From Bacteroidota bacterium (GTDB taxonomy: Bacteria; Bacteroidota; Bacteroidia; Chitinophagales; LD1), in NCBI GenBank assembly GCA_016715625.1, contig JADJZU010000010.1, forward strand, positions 77,227-141,226: a stretch of DNA of 64,000 nucleotides, given 5' to 3'. Positions 1-10,244 of this stretch are shown here, in pieces (within the stretch, counting starts at the first letter, position 1; each line of letters begins with the position of its first letter). The notes beneath the pieces are model-generated. The model was not told the DNA's origin. It did no database searches and saw only the letters and a list, made by a program, of their open reading frames with translations. A program made the translations under genes and the position numbers.

Positions 1-1
1 G

Positions 2-67
2 GTAATTCAAGTATTAGGAGGAATGATAACTGCCGCAGCAGTACTCGTATATTTTCCAACTGTTTAA
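2..67 (+). CDS. 3' tail of an unidentified gene entering from the left edge
   Basis: An open frame runs from the window edge to TAA at 65-67. The 21 visible residues are hydrophobic (they include MITAAAVLVYFP), which fits a membrane or C-terminal beta segment. Too little is visible to name a family. It could be chance, but no other frame at the edge is open and coding-like. Confidence 0.35.
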   Translation, partial: VIQVLGGMITAAAVLVYFPTV

Positions 68-74
68 CATCTAC

Positions 75-100
75 CACCTGAAAAGGTGATGAAAATCACC
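75..100 (+). promoter_or_regulatory. two overlapping, mutually exclusive GAAA-loop hairpins
   Basis: CACCT (75-79) pairs with AGGTG (84-88) around a GAAA loop, and GGTGAT (85-90) pairs with ATCACC (95-100) around a second GAAA loop. The two stems share GGTG at 85-88, so only one can form at a time. They lie between an upstream stop codon and a short open frame. The second hairpin could be a terminator for the upstream gene, but its T-tract starts 11 nt away. A switch role is inference from geometry. Confidence 0.4.
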
Positions 101-129
101 GATTGCGCTAACTTTTTTCACTTGGAGAA

Positions 130-195
130 ATGGGTATGCTTACTACTATCGCACCGTCAAGACGATTTTTCATGTGTGGTCGTTTTGGTGTTTAA
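130..195 (+). CDS. possible 21-residue leader peptide
   Basis: ATG at 130 follows a GGAG ribosome-binding-like sequence (124-127). The frame encodes 21 residues, starting MGMLTTIAPSRR and ending CGRFGV, with stop at 193-195. A strong intrinsic terminator lies 31 bp downstream and the next gene starts at 300. Short ORF, terminator, structural gene is the layout of an attenuator. There is no run of one amino acid that would identify a regulatory signal, and I do not recognise the peptide. It may be a chance frame. Confidence 0.35.
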   Translation: MGMLTTIAPSRRFFMCGRFGV

Positions 196-226
196 TTAGG
201 AATAGTGCATCCATTCATTTGGAGAG

Positions 227-258
227 GCCCGTTACCAAGAAAGTAACGGGCTTTTTTT
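227..258 (+). terminator. rho-independent terminator
   Basis: GCCCGTTAC (227-235) pairs perfectly with GTAACGGGC (243-251) around a 7-nt loop, followed by seven T. It lies 42 bp before the acyl-CoA dehydrogenase start. It either ends the upstream unit or attenuates the downstream gene. Confidence 0.85.
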
Positions 259-299
259 GTTATGGTAAATTCGTTATTTCATCTGCTAAAATATCAGCT

Positions 300-1791
300 A
301 TGCCATTAAAAGGAGGAGCCTTCGTTACAGACGAAACTAATTACAACGATGTTTTTTTACCCGAAGACTGGACGGAAGAACAGTTGATGATTCGAGACAT
401 GGTAAAGGATTTTTGCCTGCAGGAAATTCATGGTTTGGGAATAGAAAAAGCAGCTGCACTTGATGCATCTAAAGATCTGGACTTGATTGTTTCCATGCTG
501 GAAAAATCGGCCGAGTTAGGTCTTTGTGGCCTTTCTATCGATAAAGAATATGGCGGCATGGATCTTGACTTTAATACCGGACTTTTGTTTGGCGAAGCCA
601 TATCGCTGGGCTTTTCTTTTGCTACTACTATAGGCGCGCAAACTTCTATCGGTTCGTTACCCATCGTGTTCTACGGTACTCCGGAGCAGAAACAAAAGTA
701 TTTGCCGGGCATTGCCTCCGCCAAATTAAAAGCGTCTTACTGTCTCACAGAACCCGGTGCAGGTTCCGATGCTAATTCCGGAAAAACAAAAGCTACACTA
801 AGTACCGATGGCAAAACCTATTTGCTCAACGGTCAAAAAATGTGGATTACCAATGGTGGCTTTGCCGATATCTTTATTGTGTTTGCAAAAATTGAAGACG
901 ATAAAGACCTTTCCGCATTTATTGTCGAAAAGGCTTTCGGTGGCATCACTTTGGGCAAAGAGGAAAAGAAGCTAGGTATAAAAGGTTCTTCTACCGTGCA
1001 GGTTTTCTTTAACAACTGTCCGGTACCGGCTGAGAATTTACTGTCTAAAAGAGGCGAAGGATTTAAAATTGCCTTGAACATACTCAATACCGGCCGAGTT
1101 AAGCTTTCTGCCGGGGCCATAGGCTATTCACGGAGGAATGGGTTATGCGGTGGAAACCGGTATTGAAATGGGCTATCGCGATGCACGCATCACCAGAATA
1201 TATGAAGGTACTAATGAGATAAATCGTTTGCTATCGGTTGCCGAACTTACCAGACGTGCATTAAAAACGAAAGAAGTGGATTTAATGGGAGCGGGTAAAA
1301 AATTGCCTGCATTGTTCTTAAAGCAGTTGCTCCCCTTTAAGAGTAGTGGTGGATTTGAAGAACAAAAGCGAATTGTCAAAAATCTTAAAGCCTCCTTCCT
1401 CCTTATTTCCGGAGCTGCCGGAAACAAACTGCGCGAGAAAATGGTCGATGAGCAGGAGATTGTGATGAATTTGGCCGATATACTGGCAGAGGCCTATATC
1501 TGCGAGTCGCTCTTGCTTCGCGTGCAAAAGCTAAATGAAAAGAAGGGCTATGATGCAGAGGCTTTAGGGGTGCAGAAAAACTGTTGCAGTTGTATTTGCA
1601 CGAGGCTTTGGATAAAAATGCGCAAGGCCGGTAACGATGCTATTGCAGCCTATGCTTCCGGCCTGGAGAAAAGCATAATGTCCTGGTTGTTCGGGCTGCT
1701 TGTGCCTACGTATAACGTGAATGCAAAAGAACTGCGAAGAGCTGTAGCCCGTTATGCTATCCGTAAAAATGCTTATCCGTTTATTGGTTGA
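300..1791 (+). pseudogene. acyl-CoA dehydrogenase, internally deleted and frameshifted
   Basis: Flavoprotein of fatty-acid beta-oxidation, oxidising acyl-CoA to enoyl-CoA. The N-terminal part (300 to about 1125) has the typical core, including YCLTEPGAGSDANSGKT and WITNGGFADIF. The second part (about 1125 onward) resumes at IHGGMGYAVETGIEMGYRD and includes the catalytic-glutamate motif RIYEGTNEINR plus the long C-terminal extension of the ~600-residue group. Between GAIG and IHGGMGY roughly 75-85 residues of the helical domain are missing and the frame changes. A further pair of compensating shifts lies at about 1565 and 1612. The start at 300 gives the expected N-terminus and follows a terminator. 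The stop overlaps the next start (TGATG). The loss may be a real deletion or an assembly collapse. Confidence 0.85.
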
Positions 1792-2483
1792 TGTATAAGA
1801 AAAGTTTACTCAGTTTTGTTTCGCTTCTTCTGATTAAGGGTATATCGCGTTTGTTTTATCGCTATGAGATTAAATGGCCAAATAACAATCCGGAAATTCA
1901 GTGGGATCAAACACGACTGATTGTGTTGCTCAATCATACTTCTCTGCTAGAGATTTTGTATTTGGGATTTCTACCCATACCGTTTTTGAGAATGCTCTCT
2001 AAGCGCATGGTAGCACCGGGTGCCGACAAAACACTAAATCGTCCGTTTGTGGGTGCGCTCTTTAAAATCTTCAGCCCGGGTATGGTATCTATTAGTCGAA
2101 AACGCGACAATACCTGGCAGCAGTTTATGGATGCTATTTATGATGATTCTATCATTGTTATTATTCCGGAAGGCCGAATGAAACGGAAAAACGGATTGGA
2201 TCTGGATGGCAATAAAATGACTGTAAAAAGTGGTATAGCGGATGTACTACAGGGATTGCAATCGGGTCAAATGATTATTGCCTACAGCGGTGGCTTGCAC
2301 CATGTGCATGTGCCGGGTGAAAAAAGCTATCACGTTTTCAAAACGCTGAAGATGAATTTGGAAACCCTAGACATCGCGGATTACAAACAGAGCTTTGGTG
2401 AAGCGGTTGGTAGCGAGAGTTGGAGAAAAAAAGTAATACAAGATTTACAAACCAGGCTGGAAACTAAATTACCTGTTTGGTAA
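1791..2483 (+). CDS. 1-acyl-sn-glycerol-3-phosphate acyltransferase family protein (PlsC-like)
   Basis: Membrane-associated acyltransferase that would transfer an acyl chain to a lysophospholipid or similar acceptor. Visible: hydrophobic N-terminus, an NHTSLLE block matching the catalytic NHX4D motif with Glu in place of Asp, and IIPEGRMKR matching the PEGTR acceptor-site block. Its 230 residues are normal for the family. ATG at 1791 overlaps the stop of the acyl-CoA dehydrogenase (TGATG), which suggests translational coupling and a shared role in fatty-acyl turnover. The exact acceptor cannot be deduced. Confidence 0.8.
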   Translation: MYKKSLLSFVSLLLIKGISRLFYRYEIKWPNNNPEIQWDQTRLIVLLNHTSLLEILYLGFLPIPFLRMLSKRMVAPGADKTLNRPFVGALFKIFSPGMVSISRKRDNTWQQFMDAIYDDSIIVIIPEGRMKRKNGLDLDGNKMTVKSGIADVLQGLQSGQMIIAYSGGLHHVHVPGEKSYHVFKTLKMNLETLDIADYKQSFGEAVGSESWRKKVIQDLQTRLETKLPVW

Positions 2484-2487
2484 ATGG

Positions 2488-4140
2488 CTACTCCGCCACC
2501 ACCAGTTTTTGACCTCCATTTCCCATTGCATCAATTATGAAGAAAACGCCTCTTGCAGACAGGGTGATGTTTGCACGGTAATTGTTTGATGCATCCAGTA
2601 AGTTCCTGGATTCTTTGCCCCATACTGTTCCAGATTAACCATTGACCTGCATTTTCTGATTGTAACGTAAATGTGCCATACGATGGGTTCGGAAAAACAG
2701 ATACAGAAGGAATTTCATGAGTAGAAACGGCAGAGGAAGGACCTGCATTTACGCAATCTGATGTAAACGCGCATTGACCATCGCTCAATAATAAAGCGTA
2801 GCTACCTCCCGTTATAGCAACGTATTCATAAGAGTTAGAAATGCCGGGAGCCGGAGTTAATCCAGGGCAAACCACCCACGTGTAGGACGATGCTTTGAGC
2901 AGGGTGCTAAGTGTATCACCTTGTATAGTGAGTGTCATGTCGGGTCCGTCATAGGTGTTTTCGTAAGCGCCTATGTCGGTTATTGAACTTCCTAAATTTT
3001 GAGCATCGTAGCGGATGTTTCCCAACACATCTTGGAGCGGTGCAAAGGTTGACTCTCCCCGGTCTACTGCCGGAGAACACACCATTACGCGCAGTCCGTC
3101 ATCTACTGTTCTCCATAGATTGTCAATGCCATCAGCATCTGTACTTATCCACATATTTTGGATCAGCGTTGGTGTTTCCTACACCCGGAGCACGGAGCCC
3201 TGAACGATAGAATAAGAAACATTGGCAACACTTAGATACTCTGTTGTTTGCCATAGTCGATGCAGTTTTGCATCAAAGTGGAGTCGCTGCTTATTCCACC
3301 CCCTGAGCCGCTGGCCTGGTTGAGCGCAAAAACACAATTGGTTGCAATCAAAACGGCATTTATCTCATTGCACACTCCGCCACCCGTGGTAGCGCTGTTT
3401 TTGTAAAAAATGGAATTGCTGACACGAATGACAGATGCAAATTCATTGTTCATTCCACCGCCTTGGTCAGTGGTAGAGTTATTGTCGAACACGCAATTTT
3501 CAACCGTGACAGATGATGTGGAGTTAAACATACCACCACCCAAAGCAAAACAGTGATTGTCTGTAAAAATACAATGACGGATAACGGTAGAAGTTTGCAA
3601 ATTGGCCATACCTGCACCCCAGGCAGCTGACAACGGTACGGTTTCATAGAAAGTAATTTGTATGCCAAATGCGTTTCCTTTAGTAACGGTAAATCCATCT
3701 ATCAAGGTAGTGCTATCATCTAAAATGGAGAGTATTACGTGATAAGCATTGTCGGCAGTGTCGTTTGCTATACCAATATCACCACTTAAAATGGTAGGAT
3801 TATTGACCATCACTGATAGTGTTCTTTGCGCCAGTGTAGATTCATTCCCCAAAAAACCTCCAAATAATTTGACTCCATTCTTTAGGTGGAAAGTTTTTTC
3901 GCGCGGATCTGTAGGCGCTGTGTTGGTGTTAGCGTCTTTAGTCGGCAGGTAAGTGCCTGCTGCTACCCAAACTGTGTCACCGTAGGCTGTGGCATCAATG
4001 ATAGATTGCAAATCGTTGGATGCATTAGCCCACGAACTGCCATCGGCATTGCCTGCGGCTACCGGTGCAACGTAGGATGTATTCGCCAAACAGCCGGCAG
4101 CCAATAATACTGCTGCCAGACAACCGAAAATTTTTTTCAT
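2488..4140 (-). pseudogene. secreted parallel beta-helix protein with T9SS sorting domain (frameshifted)
   Basis: Predicted surface or secreted protein. It starts MKKIFGCLAAVLLAAG with a signal peptide (LAAGC also resembles a lipobox). The body contains GTYLPTKDANT and repeated GGGM/GGGV turns (polymorphic outer-membrane-protein style beta-helix, choice-of-anchor-Q type). The C-terminus has SVFPNPSYGTFTL and, after correcting a shift near 2620, GVFFIIDAMGNGGQKLVVAE before TAG at 2490-2488, a classic T9SS type-A signal. At least four indels break the frame (about 3240, 3190, 3155 and 2620), three within about 100 bp. It starts 14 bp after the helicase stop on the same strand. Substrate is unknown. 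Confidence 0.75.
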
Positions 4141-4154
4141 AGTAAACAATTGAA

Positions 4155-5432
4155 TTACTTATTTTTTGAAAAGCCGGTCCCTGATTTTTGCCCGCTCTTA
4201 TTCCCCAATATTTCTTTTTGTGGGTTGGTTTTTTGCTGGGGTCTGTTTTGTTTGCAGGAACCGCTACCTTCGGGGCGCTCCATTTTTCCAGACTGATATT
4301 GGCCATTTGGATAAGGATGTTCTATCACTATGTTAAGCCGTTTTGCCAATCAGTTTTGGATGTCACGCAGATATTCCTTTTCCTCCTCGTCACAGAATGA
4401 GAATGCAATGCCGGAAGCCCCTGCACGGCCGGTTCTGCCTATTCGGTGCACATACGTTTCGGGCACATTAGGCAGCTCATAATTGATAACATGCGATAGG
4501 TTTTCTACATCAATACCCCTTGCCGCGATATCGGTGGCCACCAGCACACGCGTACTGCCCGATTTAAAATTTCCCAACGCACGCTGACGGGCATTTTGCG
4601 ATTTATTGCCGTGAATGGTTTCGCTTGTATCGCCGGATCTCACCTGGTCTTTACCACTTTATCGGCTCCATGTTTGGTGCGGGTAAATACCAAGGCAGAA
4701 CGTATTGATTTATCTTTCAATAAATGCTGCAACAGGTCGCGCTTGTCTTTTTCTCCACCATGTAGATGGACTGCATAATCGTATTGGCTGTAGAGGATAT
4801 CGGTGTTACTTCTACTTTTTAGGGTGCTTCAAAATGGAATTAGATAACTGTTGAATTTCGCCAGGCATGGTAGCCGAAAAGAAGAGGTTTGTCTTTGGCG
4901 GGTAGTTTGGCAATTACTTTTTTCACATCGTTTATAAAACCCATATCCAACATGCGATCAGCCTCATCCAGTACAAAAATCTCTATTTGGTTAAGGTGAA
5001 TAAATCCTTGGCTCATCAAATCCAGTAAACGCCCGGGCGTGGCAATCAGAATATCAATGCCGTGCTGTAATGCGCGCGTCTGTGCACCCTGTGGCACACC
5101 TCCAAATATGACTGTGTGACGAAGCGTAAGGTTTTTGCCATAGGCGGCAAAACTTTCTCAATCTGAACTGCCAGCTCGCGAGTAGGAGTAAGAATTAAAT
5201 TTCGGATAGGCCGCTTGCCCCTTTTCGCTTATTGGTCTGCTGTTCAGAATTGAAGAATAGGGATGGCAAAGGCGGCTGTTTTGCCGGTTCCTGTTTGTGC
5301 GCAACCCAGCAGGTCGGTTCCTTCCAATACAATGGGTATAGACTGTTCCTGGATGGGGGTTGGCTGTGTGTAGCCTTCGTGTGCAAGGGCTTTTAAAATT
5401 GGGGGTATCAGGTTTAATTCTTCGAATTTCAT
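4155..5432 (-). pseudogene. DEAD-box RNA helicase, RhlE-like (multiple frameshifts)
   Basis: ATP-dependent RNA helicase, cytoplasmic, probably in ribosome assembly or mRNA turnover. Motifs in order on the minus strand: Q motif PTPIQEQSIP, Walker A AQTGTGKTAAF, TPGRLLDLM, DEAD box VLDEADRMLDMGF, SAT in FFSATMPGEIQQL (recovered by frame correction near 4870), VFTRTKHGADK, ATDIAARGIDV and HRIGRTGRAGASG. A basic tail follows. Together these are a complete helicase core of about 420 codons. Frame breaks fall near 5245, 5120, 4870, 4650 and 4350, so the gene is either a pseudogene or badly sequenced. Start ATG at 5432 gives the canonical MKFEELNL opening. Confidence 0.85.
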
Positions 5433-5614
5433 ATATAATGTTGAGCGCGCAAGGTAGAAGAAATTGCAGCATGCGGCATAAGGCGCATAACAAGTAGATT
5501 AGTAGAAGCAACGAGTGAATGGAGTTCGTGATGTATGAGTTGATTAAATCCAGCGAAAGGACAAAGAATCTCACCAAGCAAAAAACATACATTAGCACTT
5601 ACAATCTCCATCTC

Positions 5615-6754
5615 ATGAAAAAACTTATTCGCTTCCTCCGCAGGCTTTAGCACTTCTTATCGTTTTACTGGGTATTGAGCAGCCTATTCCACCGGCAATG
5701 TCATATTTGATGAAAGGACTGTGGGCGTCTTACTTGCACTTGGCTACAATTCGGCCAGTAGCAAGATGCCCGCTTTTTTGATACGCTACTATTGATGCAC
5801 CAGCTACGTGAAGAGGGCCGCTTCATGCGTATAATCAACAGCCACTTAGTGCTCCACTTACCGCTATGCTGGAGAAAACAAAAACAGTTGCTTTTCTGGT
5901 CCTCAAAGAGGATAGTATTTTGTGCGAACAATATTGGGACAACTACACCGATAGCTCGCGTTCCAATTCATTTTCCATGGCCAAGAGTATTACCACCATG
6001 CTGGCACAGGTAGCTATTCAAAAAGGATTTTTAAAAGACTGGAATCAGAAAGTGAAAACAATATTGCCCGAACTAACCGGCCCTTATGCCGATAGTCTGG
6101 AGCTTTGGCATCTATCTACCATGAGTTCCGGCTTAGATTGGGATGAAAATAAAGACCCTTTCAGTGTTACAGCCAAGGCTTATTACGGCGTGATGTAAAT
6201 AAATTATTGCTCGGGTTTACCCATTGTGAATCAACCCGGAAAGCATAATACCAAAGTGGTTCCACACAATTACTGGGCATGTGTGTGACGAAGGTTACCG
6301 GCCAATCGCTTTCCTCGCTTGCTTCAGATTGGTTGTGGAAACCGTTGCAGGCAGAACATGCTGCGCTGTGGCACACAGATGAGAAAGAGATGGAACTGGC
6401 CTATTGCTGTTTTAATTCTAATGCCCGTGACTTTGCCCGCTTTGGAAAAATGATGCTACACATGGGGCGCTGGAATGAAACGCAAATACTGGATAGCGCG
6501 TTTGTTCGTTTAGCCACTTCACCGGCATTTGGTGCCACATTATGGCTATTCCTTCTGGTTAGACGACAGCCACGGCACTCAAGTCTTTTTACCAGCGCGG
6601 TATTTTAGGTCAATACATTATAACTATACCGGAATTTCATACCATCATAGTCAGGCTCGGTCACGAACGCATCCCGCCACAAGATGGCCAAAACCACACC
6701 GAAGATTTTCACGTGGTGGTGGATGAAGTGTTGAACGGGTTCGGTAAATTGTAA
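5615..6754 (+). pseudogene. serine hydrolase, beta-lactamase/CubicO family (frameshifted)
   Basis: Class C beta-lactamase-like fold, usually an esterase or peptidase. Recognisable pieces: MKKLIRFLRR start at 5615; the nucleophile block NSFSMAKSITTML (SxxK); LSTMSSGLDWDENKD; FARFGKMMLHMGRWNE; and the C-terminal GILGQYIITIPE and DEVLNGFGKL ending at TAA 6752-6754. These lie in different frames, with shifts near 5650, 5860, 6190, 6290, 6535 and 6600. It is divergent from the helicase. The substrate is unknown. Confidence 0.7.
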
Positions 6755-6768
6755 AGCGTTTTCTTTAA

Positions 6769-8208
6769 CTATTGCACCACCAGTTTTTTGTGAGCCATCC
6801 GCCCTTGAGTATCGGTGAGTTGTATGGAGTAAACGCCCGGAGCGTATCCTTGAAGATCCACTGTTTCCTTTTCCAGCCATAGCTCTCGGCTATATACCGT
6901 GCGTCCATGGAGGTCTGCGATGGTCATTGTGAACACGCCTTCTTCTTTAGTAATGTTCAATAAACCGGAAGCGGGATTGGGATACATTCGGAACGCAATA
7001 GCATTACCAGACTCCGCAATGCCGGTGCAGCCTGCTACTTTGCCCAACAAATAAAGTGCAGCTGATGTAAGTGCCGGTTCAACACAAGGTCCGTGGTCCA
7101 GATTGCCAAAGTTTTGAGAAGTGACATCCGGAGCACCATTTGCATTCCAGGCAGAATCAGCCCGCACTCCATTCAGATAGTTTACTTGCATATCTCCCGT
7201 GCAGTAAGCAATTTTTACAGGTGCCTGTGGAGCCCATCCTAATAAATCGTTTTCGGCCAATATAAGCCGGAGCGGATGTAAAGTATCATTGGCAAAAGCA
7301 TCAATAACAGAATCAATAATCATGTTGCGAGGCACCGGATTGCAAAATTGGTCAATGTATCCGGTTGAATAGTTTTTGCTGTAATACAAAGGTGGCAGAA
7401 TACTGTCGTAGGGGCTTTTGAAAATACTGGATGGAGTAGGAAATAATTGCTGCAGGGATGGATACACCGAGTGGTAGCCCAGCAATAAATAAGGCAGATA
7501 ACTGGGCGCTGCAAAGGAGCGTTGGAAAGCATGACATCCACCATGGTTTTTCAGATCATATGGCCCCGACATAGGAGCGCTGGCTACCACGTTGAATTCC
7601 GATGCTTAGTTTTCCTGAATTAACTTGTGTGTGGCCATCGTAGTGTAGCCACCCTGAGAATAGCCGGTGAGCATTACTTGCCCGTTGAGCGCAACGCCCA
7701 GGGTGTCGGCCAGTTGGCGCGCAGCACGCATAATATTTACTGAGGCATGTCCGGAGTGAAAAGCGTTAATATACGGGTGAATTAATATGCTGTCACTGTC
7801 GCCTAATCCCAGTTCATCAGGCATAGCTGTTACCACGCCACCTAGTCCGGCAAAGAAAAATCCGATGGGTCTTTCGGGTCCTTCGTAGCTGGGCACCTGC
7901 AGTCTTCCGGTAAACGTACCATGAGCATAACATCCTAAGGCACTGGGGCAGGGTGTATTTTTAGGCATCACCACAATGCCCGATACATTCACCAGCGAGT
8001 CGATATGCTTGTAAGGAGTTTTGTAAATCACCTGATACACATCAATGTCATATTGCGGAGCAATCGGCAAAGAAAAACCGGTAGTGTTTAAAAAGCTATC
8101 CAGTTGCTGCTCGGTAAAGCTCTGCTGCAAGGTGTAGGATACCAGCTGCGCATTAGCGGTGCCCATGAATGTAAATAAGGAGAATGCTGCGTAAAAAATG
8201 TGTTTCAT
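6769..8208 (-). pseudogene. secreted alpha/beta hydrolase with T9SS sorting domain (in-frame stop)
   Basis: Exported esterase or lipase-like enzyme. It opens MKHIFYAAFSLFTFMGTANA (signal peptide), has the nucleophile elbow GYSQGGY at about residue 186, and a C-terminal secretion domain with FRMYPNPASGLLNI and HKKLVVQ. One TAA at 7608-7606 splits it, but the frame is identical on both sides, so correcting one codon gives a single 479-residue protein. This is a nonsense change, unlike the indels elsewhere. The stop convergent with the serine hydrolase leaves 14 bp. Its substrate cannot be read from sequence. Confidence 0.8.
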
Positions 8209-8333
8209 AGCTTGGTTGTATTTTATTCGAATTAAACATTAAAACAGCACAAGTATTGATTTGTTTCTTCATTTTTTAACCAAATCAAAATCTAAGTGTT
8301 AGTTTTCCAATTTTAAACACCACACTTATAACT

Positions 8334-9769
8334 ATGGGAAAAGTAATCAGCGCATTCACCAATGATGCATTAGGAAACATGGACGCGGTAGCTACGGCTG
8401 AAGCTATTGCAAAAAAGGAAGTAACCGTACAGGAGGTAACCGAAGCGGCCATAGCACGTGCCGAAAAGGCGAACAGTGATTTGAACGCTATTGCTATAAA
8501 AACGTATGATGATGCTCGTAAGTATGATACACTCGTAGAAAGTGGTGCTTTATACGGAATGCCGGCATTTATCAAGGATAATGAAAACATAAAAGGCTAT
8601 CCCACCCAATTAGGCACCGGCTCTTTTAAAGCAAAAATTGCAAAGACTAACAGCCGATTTGTGAATCAATTTCTATCTACAGGTACCAATAATTTGGGAA
8701 AGAGCACTTTGCCGGAATTTGGTTTGATATGCAGCACAGAGAACGAACGGTGGGGTATTACTCGCAATCCGTGGAATACCGATTACACTACCGGTGGATC
8801 TTCTTCTGGTTCGGCTGCCTTGGTGGCGAAGCGGTGTAAATGCCCATTGCCACCGCTAATGATGGAGCCGGTTCCATCCGTATTCCTGCAGCTTGTTGCG
8901 GATTGGTTGGATTAAAACCAACACGCCATCGGTTGGTGCCTATGGACGGTTCACAGTTAATGCCATTGCAAATTGTATATGAAGGAGTGGTGACAAGAAC
9001 TGTCCGCGACACCGCAGCCTTTTTTGCCTCGGCAGAAAAATTTTACAGCAATCCTAAGCTTCCCAAACTGGGGCATGTAACCCACCATTCAAAGAAAAGA
9101 CTACGCGTTGTTTTTTTTGAAAATCCGGCAGTTGGAAAAGGAGGAAATCAGGATGCAGACACTTATCGGGTGCAGAAGGAAACAGCAGAATTGCTTCAAT
9201 CGCTCGGGCACACGGTAGATCAAATACCATTGCCAATTGATGTAGATACCATGACCGAACACTACCTTTTATACTACGGATTTCTGGCTTATATGGTTAG
9301 CCATCATGGCCGGTTGGTGTTAGGTGCAAAAGTGAATCATGAGGTGCTGGAACCATTTACTTTGGGACTTAGCTATAAATTCAAGAACAATAAACTCAAA
9401 TTGCCAAACAGCATAAAAATGCTGCGCGCGGTGGGTGCCGAGACCGAAAAACTTTTTGAGTCATACGATATTATCATGAGTCCCGTGCTGGCGCACACTA
9501 CCCCCGAGATAGGACATTTTTCTCCCGATCTTTCATATGAGGTGGTCTCTAAACGAGCGGTAGATTTTGCCACTTACTGCGGTTTGCAAAATATTACCGG
9601 CTCTCCGGCTATTTCATTGCCTATGGGTAAAACTGAAAATGGAATGCCCGTAGCTGTGCAACTGTCTGCACCATTTGGCTTAGACCAGCGTTTGCTTGAA
9701 CTGGCTTATGAACTGGAGGAAGCGAAGCCCTGGAGATTACTGCATAGCATGCAAGTAGCAGGCAGATAA
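8334..9769 (+). pseudogene. amidase (amidase signature family), one frameshift
   Basis: Amidase-signature hydrolase with the Ser-cisSer-Lys triad: AFIKDNENIKG carries the lysine and TTGGSSSGSAALVA the glycine/serine-rich signature, with DGAGSIRIPA supplying the nucleophile strand. About 478 codons, normal length. The frame breaks once near 8832, where a GG(V) glycine stretch is expected between ALVA and PIATANDGAGS. Start at 8334 is the first ATG after a long AT-rich upstream. It may act on a small amide or be GatA-like; with no gatB/gatC nearby, a catabolic amidase is more likely. Confidence 0.8.
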
Positions 9770-9806
9770 AGCAGCATTTCGCGCTAAAAACATGTATGCT
9801 GTACAT

Positions 9807-9845
9807 AAAACTGCGATTTTCGACACAGTCGAAAATCGCAGTTTT
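9807..9845. terminator. bidirectional terminator, 18-bp perfect stem
   Basis: AAAACTGCGATTTTCGAC (9807-9824) pairs with its exact complement (9828-9845) around a 3-nt loop. It begins in A and ends in T, so it works both ways. It separates the convergent amidase and SCP2 genes. Confidence 0.85.
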
Positions 9846-9857
9846 GTTTAAGCAGTC

Positions 9858-10154
9858 TTACTTTAAAAGTGACTGAAGTTTCATAGCGATACTCATATCG
9901 CCTTGCACTTTTATCTTGCCGCTCATAAAAGCCATCATTGGGTTTACAGAGCCGGTCATCATGCCCAGCAAATCGTCTTGCGATACGCTAATCGTGCAGT
10001 CGGCATCTTTATCTTCTGTGGAAACAACATTTCCGGAGCCGGAGCCATCCAGAAAAATTTTGTTGTCGCCCAGGTCGAATTTCAATGTTTTACCAAGTGC
10101 AGCGGCTTTGCTGGCACTGGCGGTCAGATTTGCAAGGATTGTTTCAAAAGCCAT
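9858..10154 (-). CDS. SCP2 sterol-binding domain protein
   Basis: A 98-residue single-domain SCP2 fold protein, a small cytoplasmic lipid or acyl-CoA carrier. Visible: FDLGDNKIFLDGSGSGNVV, then DCTISVSQDDLLGMMTG and PMMAFMSGKIKVQGDMS, the usual core and C-terminal helix of the family. Complete and intact. It stands alone between convergent terminators, so no partner is implied. Confidence 0.9.
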   Translation of the reverse strand: MAFETILANLTASASKAAALGKTLKFDLGDNKIFLDGSGSGNVVSTEDKDADCTISVSQDDLLGMMTGSVNPMMAFMSGKIKVQGDMSIAMKLQSLLK

Positions 10155-10244
10155 GTGGTGAATTGTTTAATTGAGTGAATGAATAAAGCGCCAAATGTAG
10201 CAGCTACTACTGAATTAAGAAGGGCTCTATGCAGCCTTGCCCTG

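Noticed and set aside
61..200. SAM or other known riboswitch upstream of the acyl-CoA dehydrogenase
   Set aside because: I could not match a known consensus; only the two hairpins are evident.
7600..7615. Stop codon recoding
   Set aside because: The codon is TAA, not TGA or TAG, and no other gene shows reassigned TAA; a point change or error is simpler.
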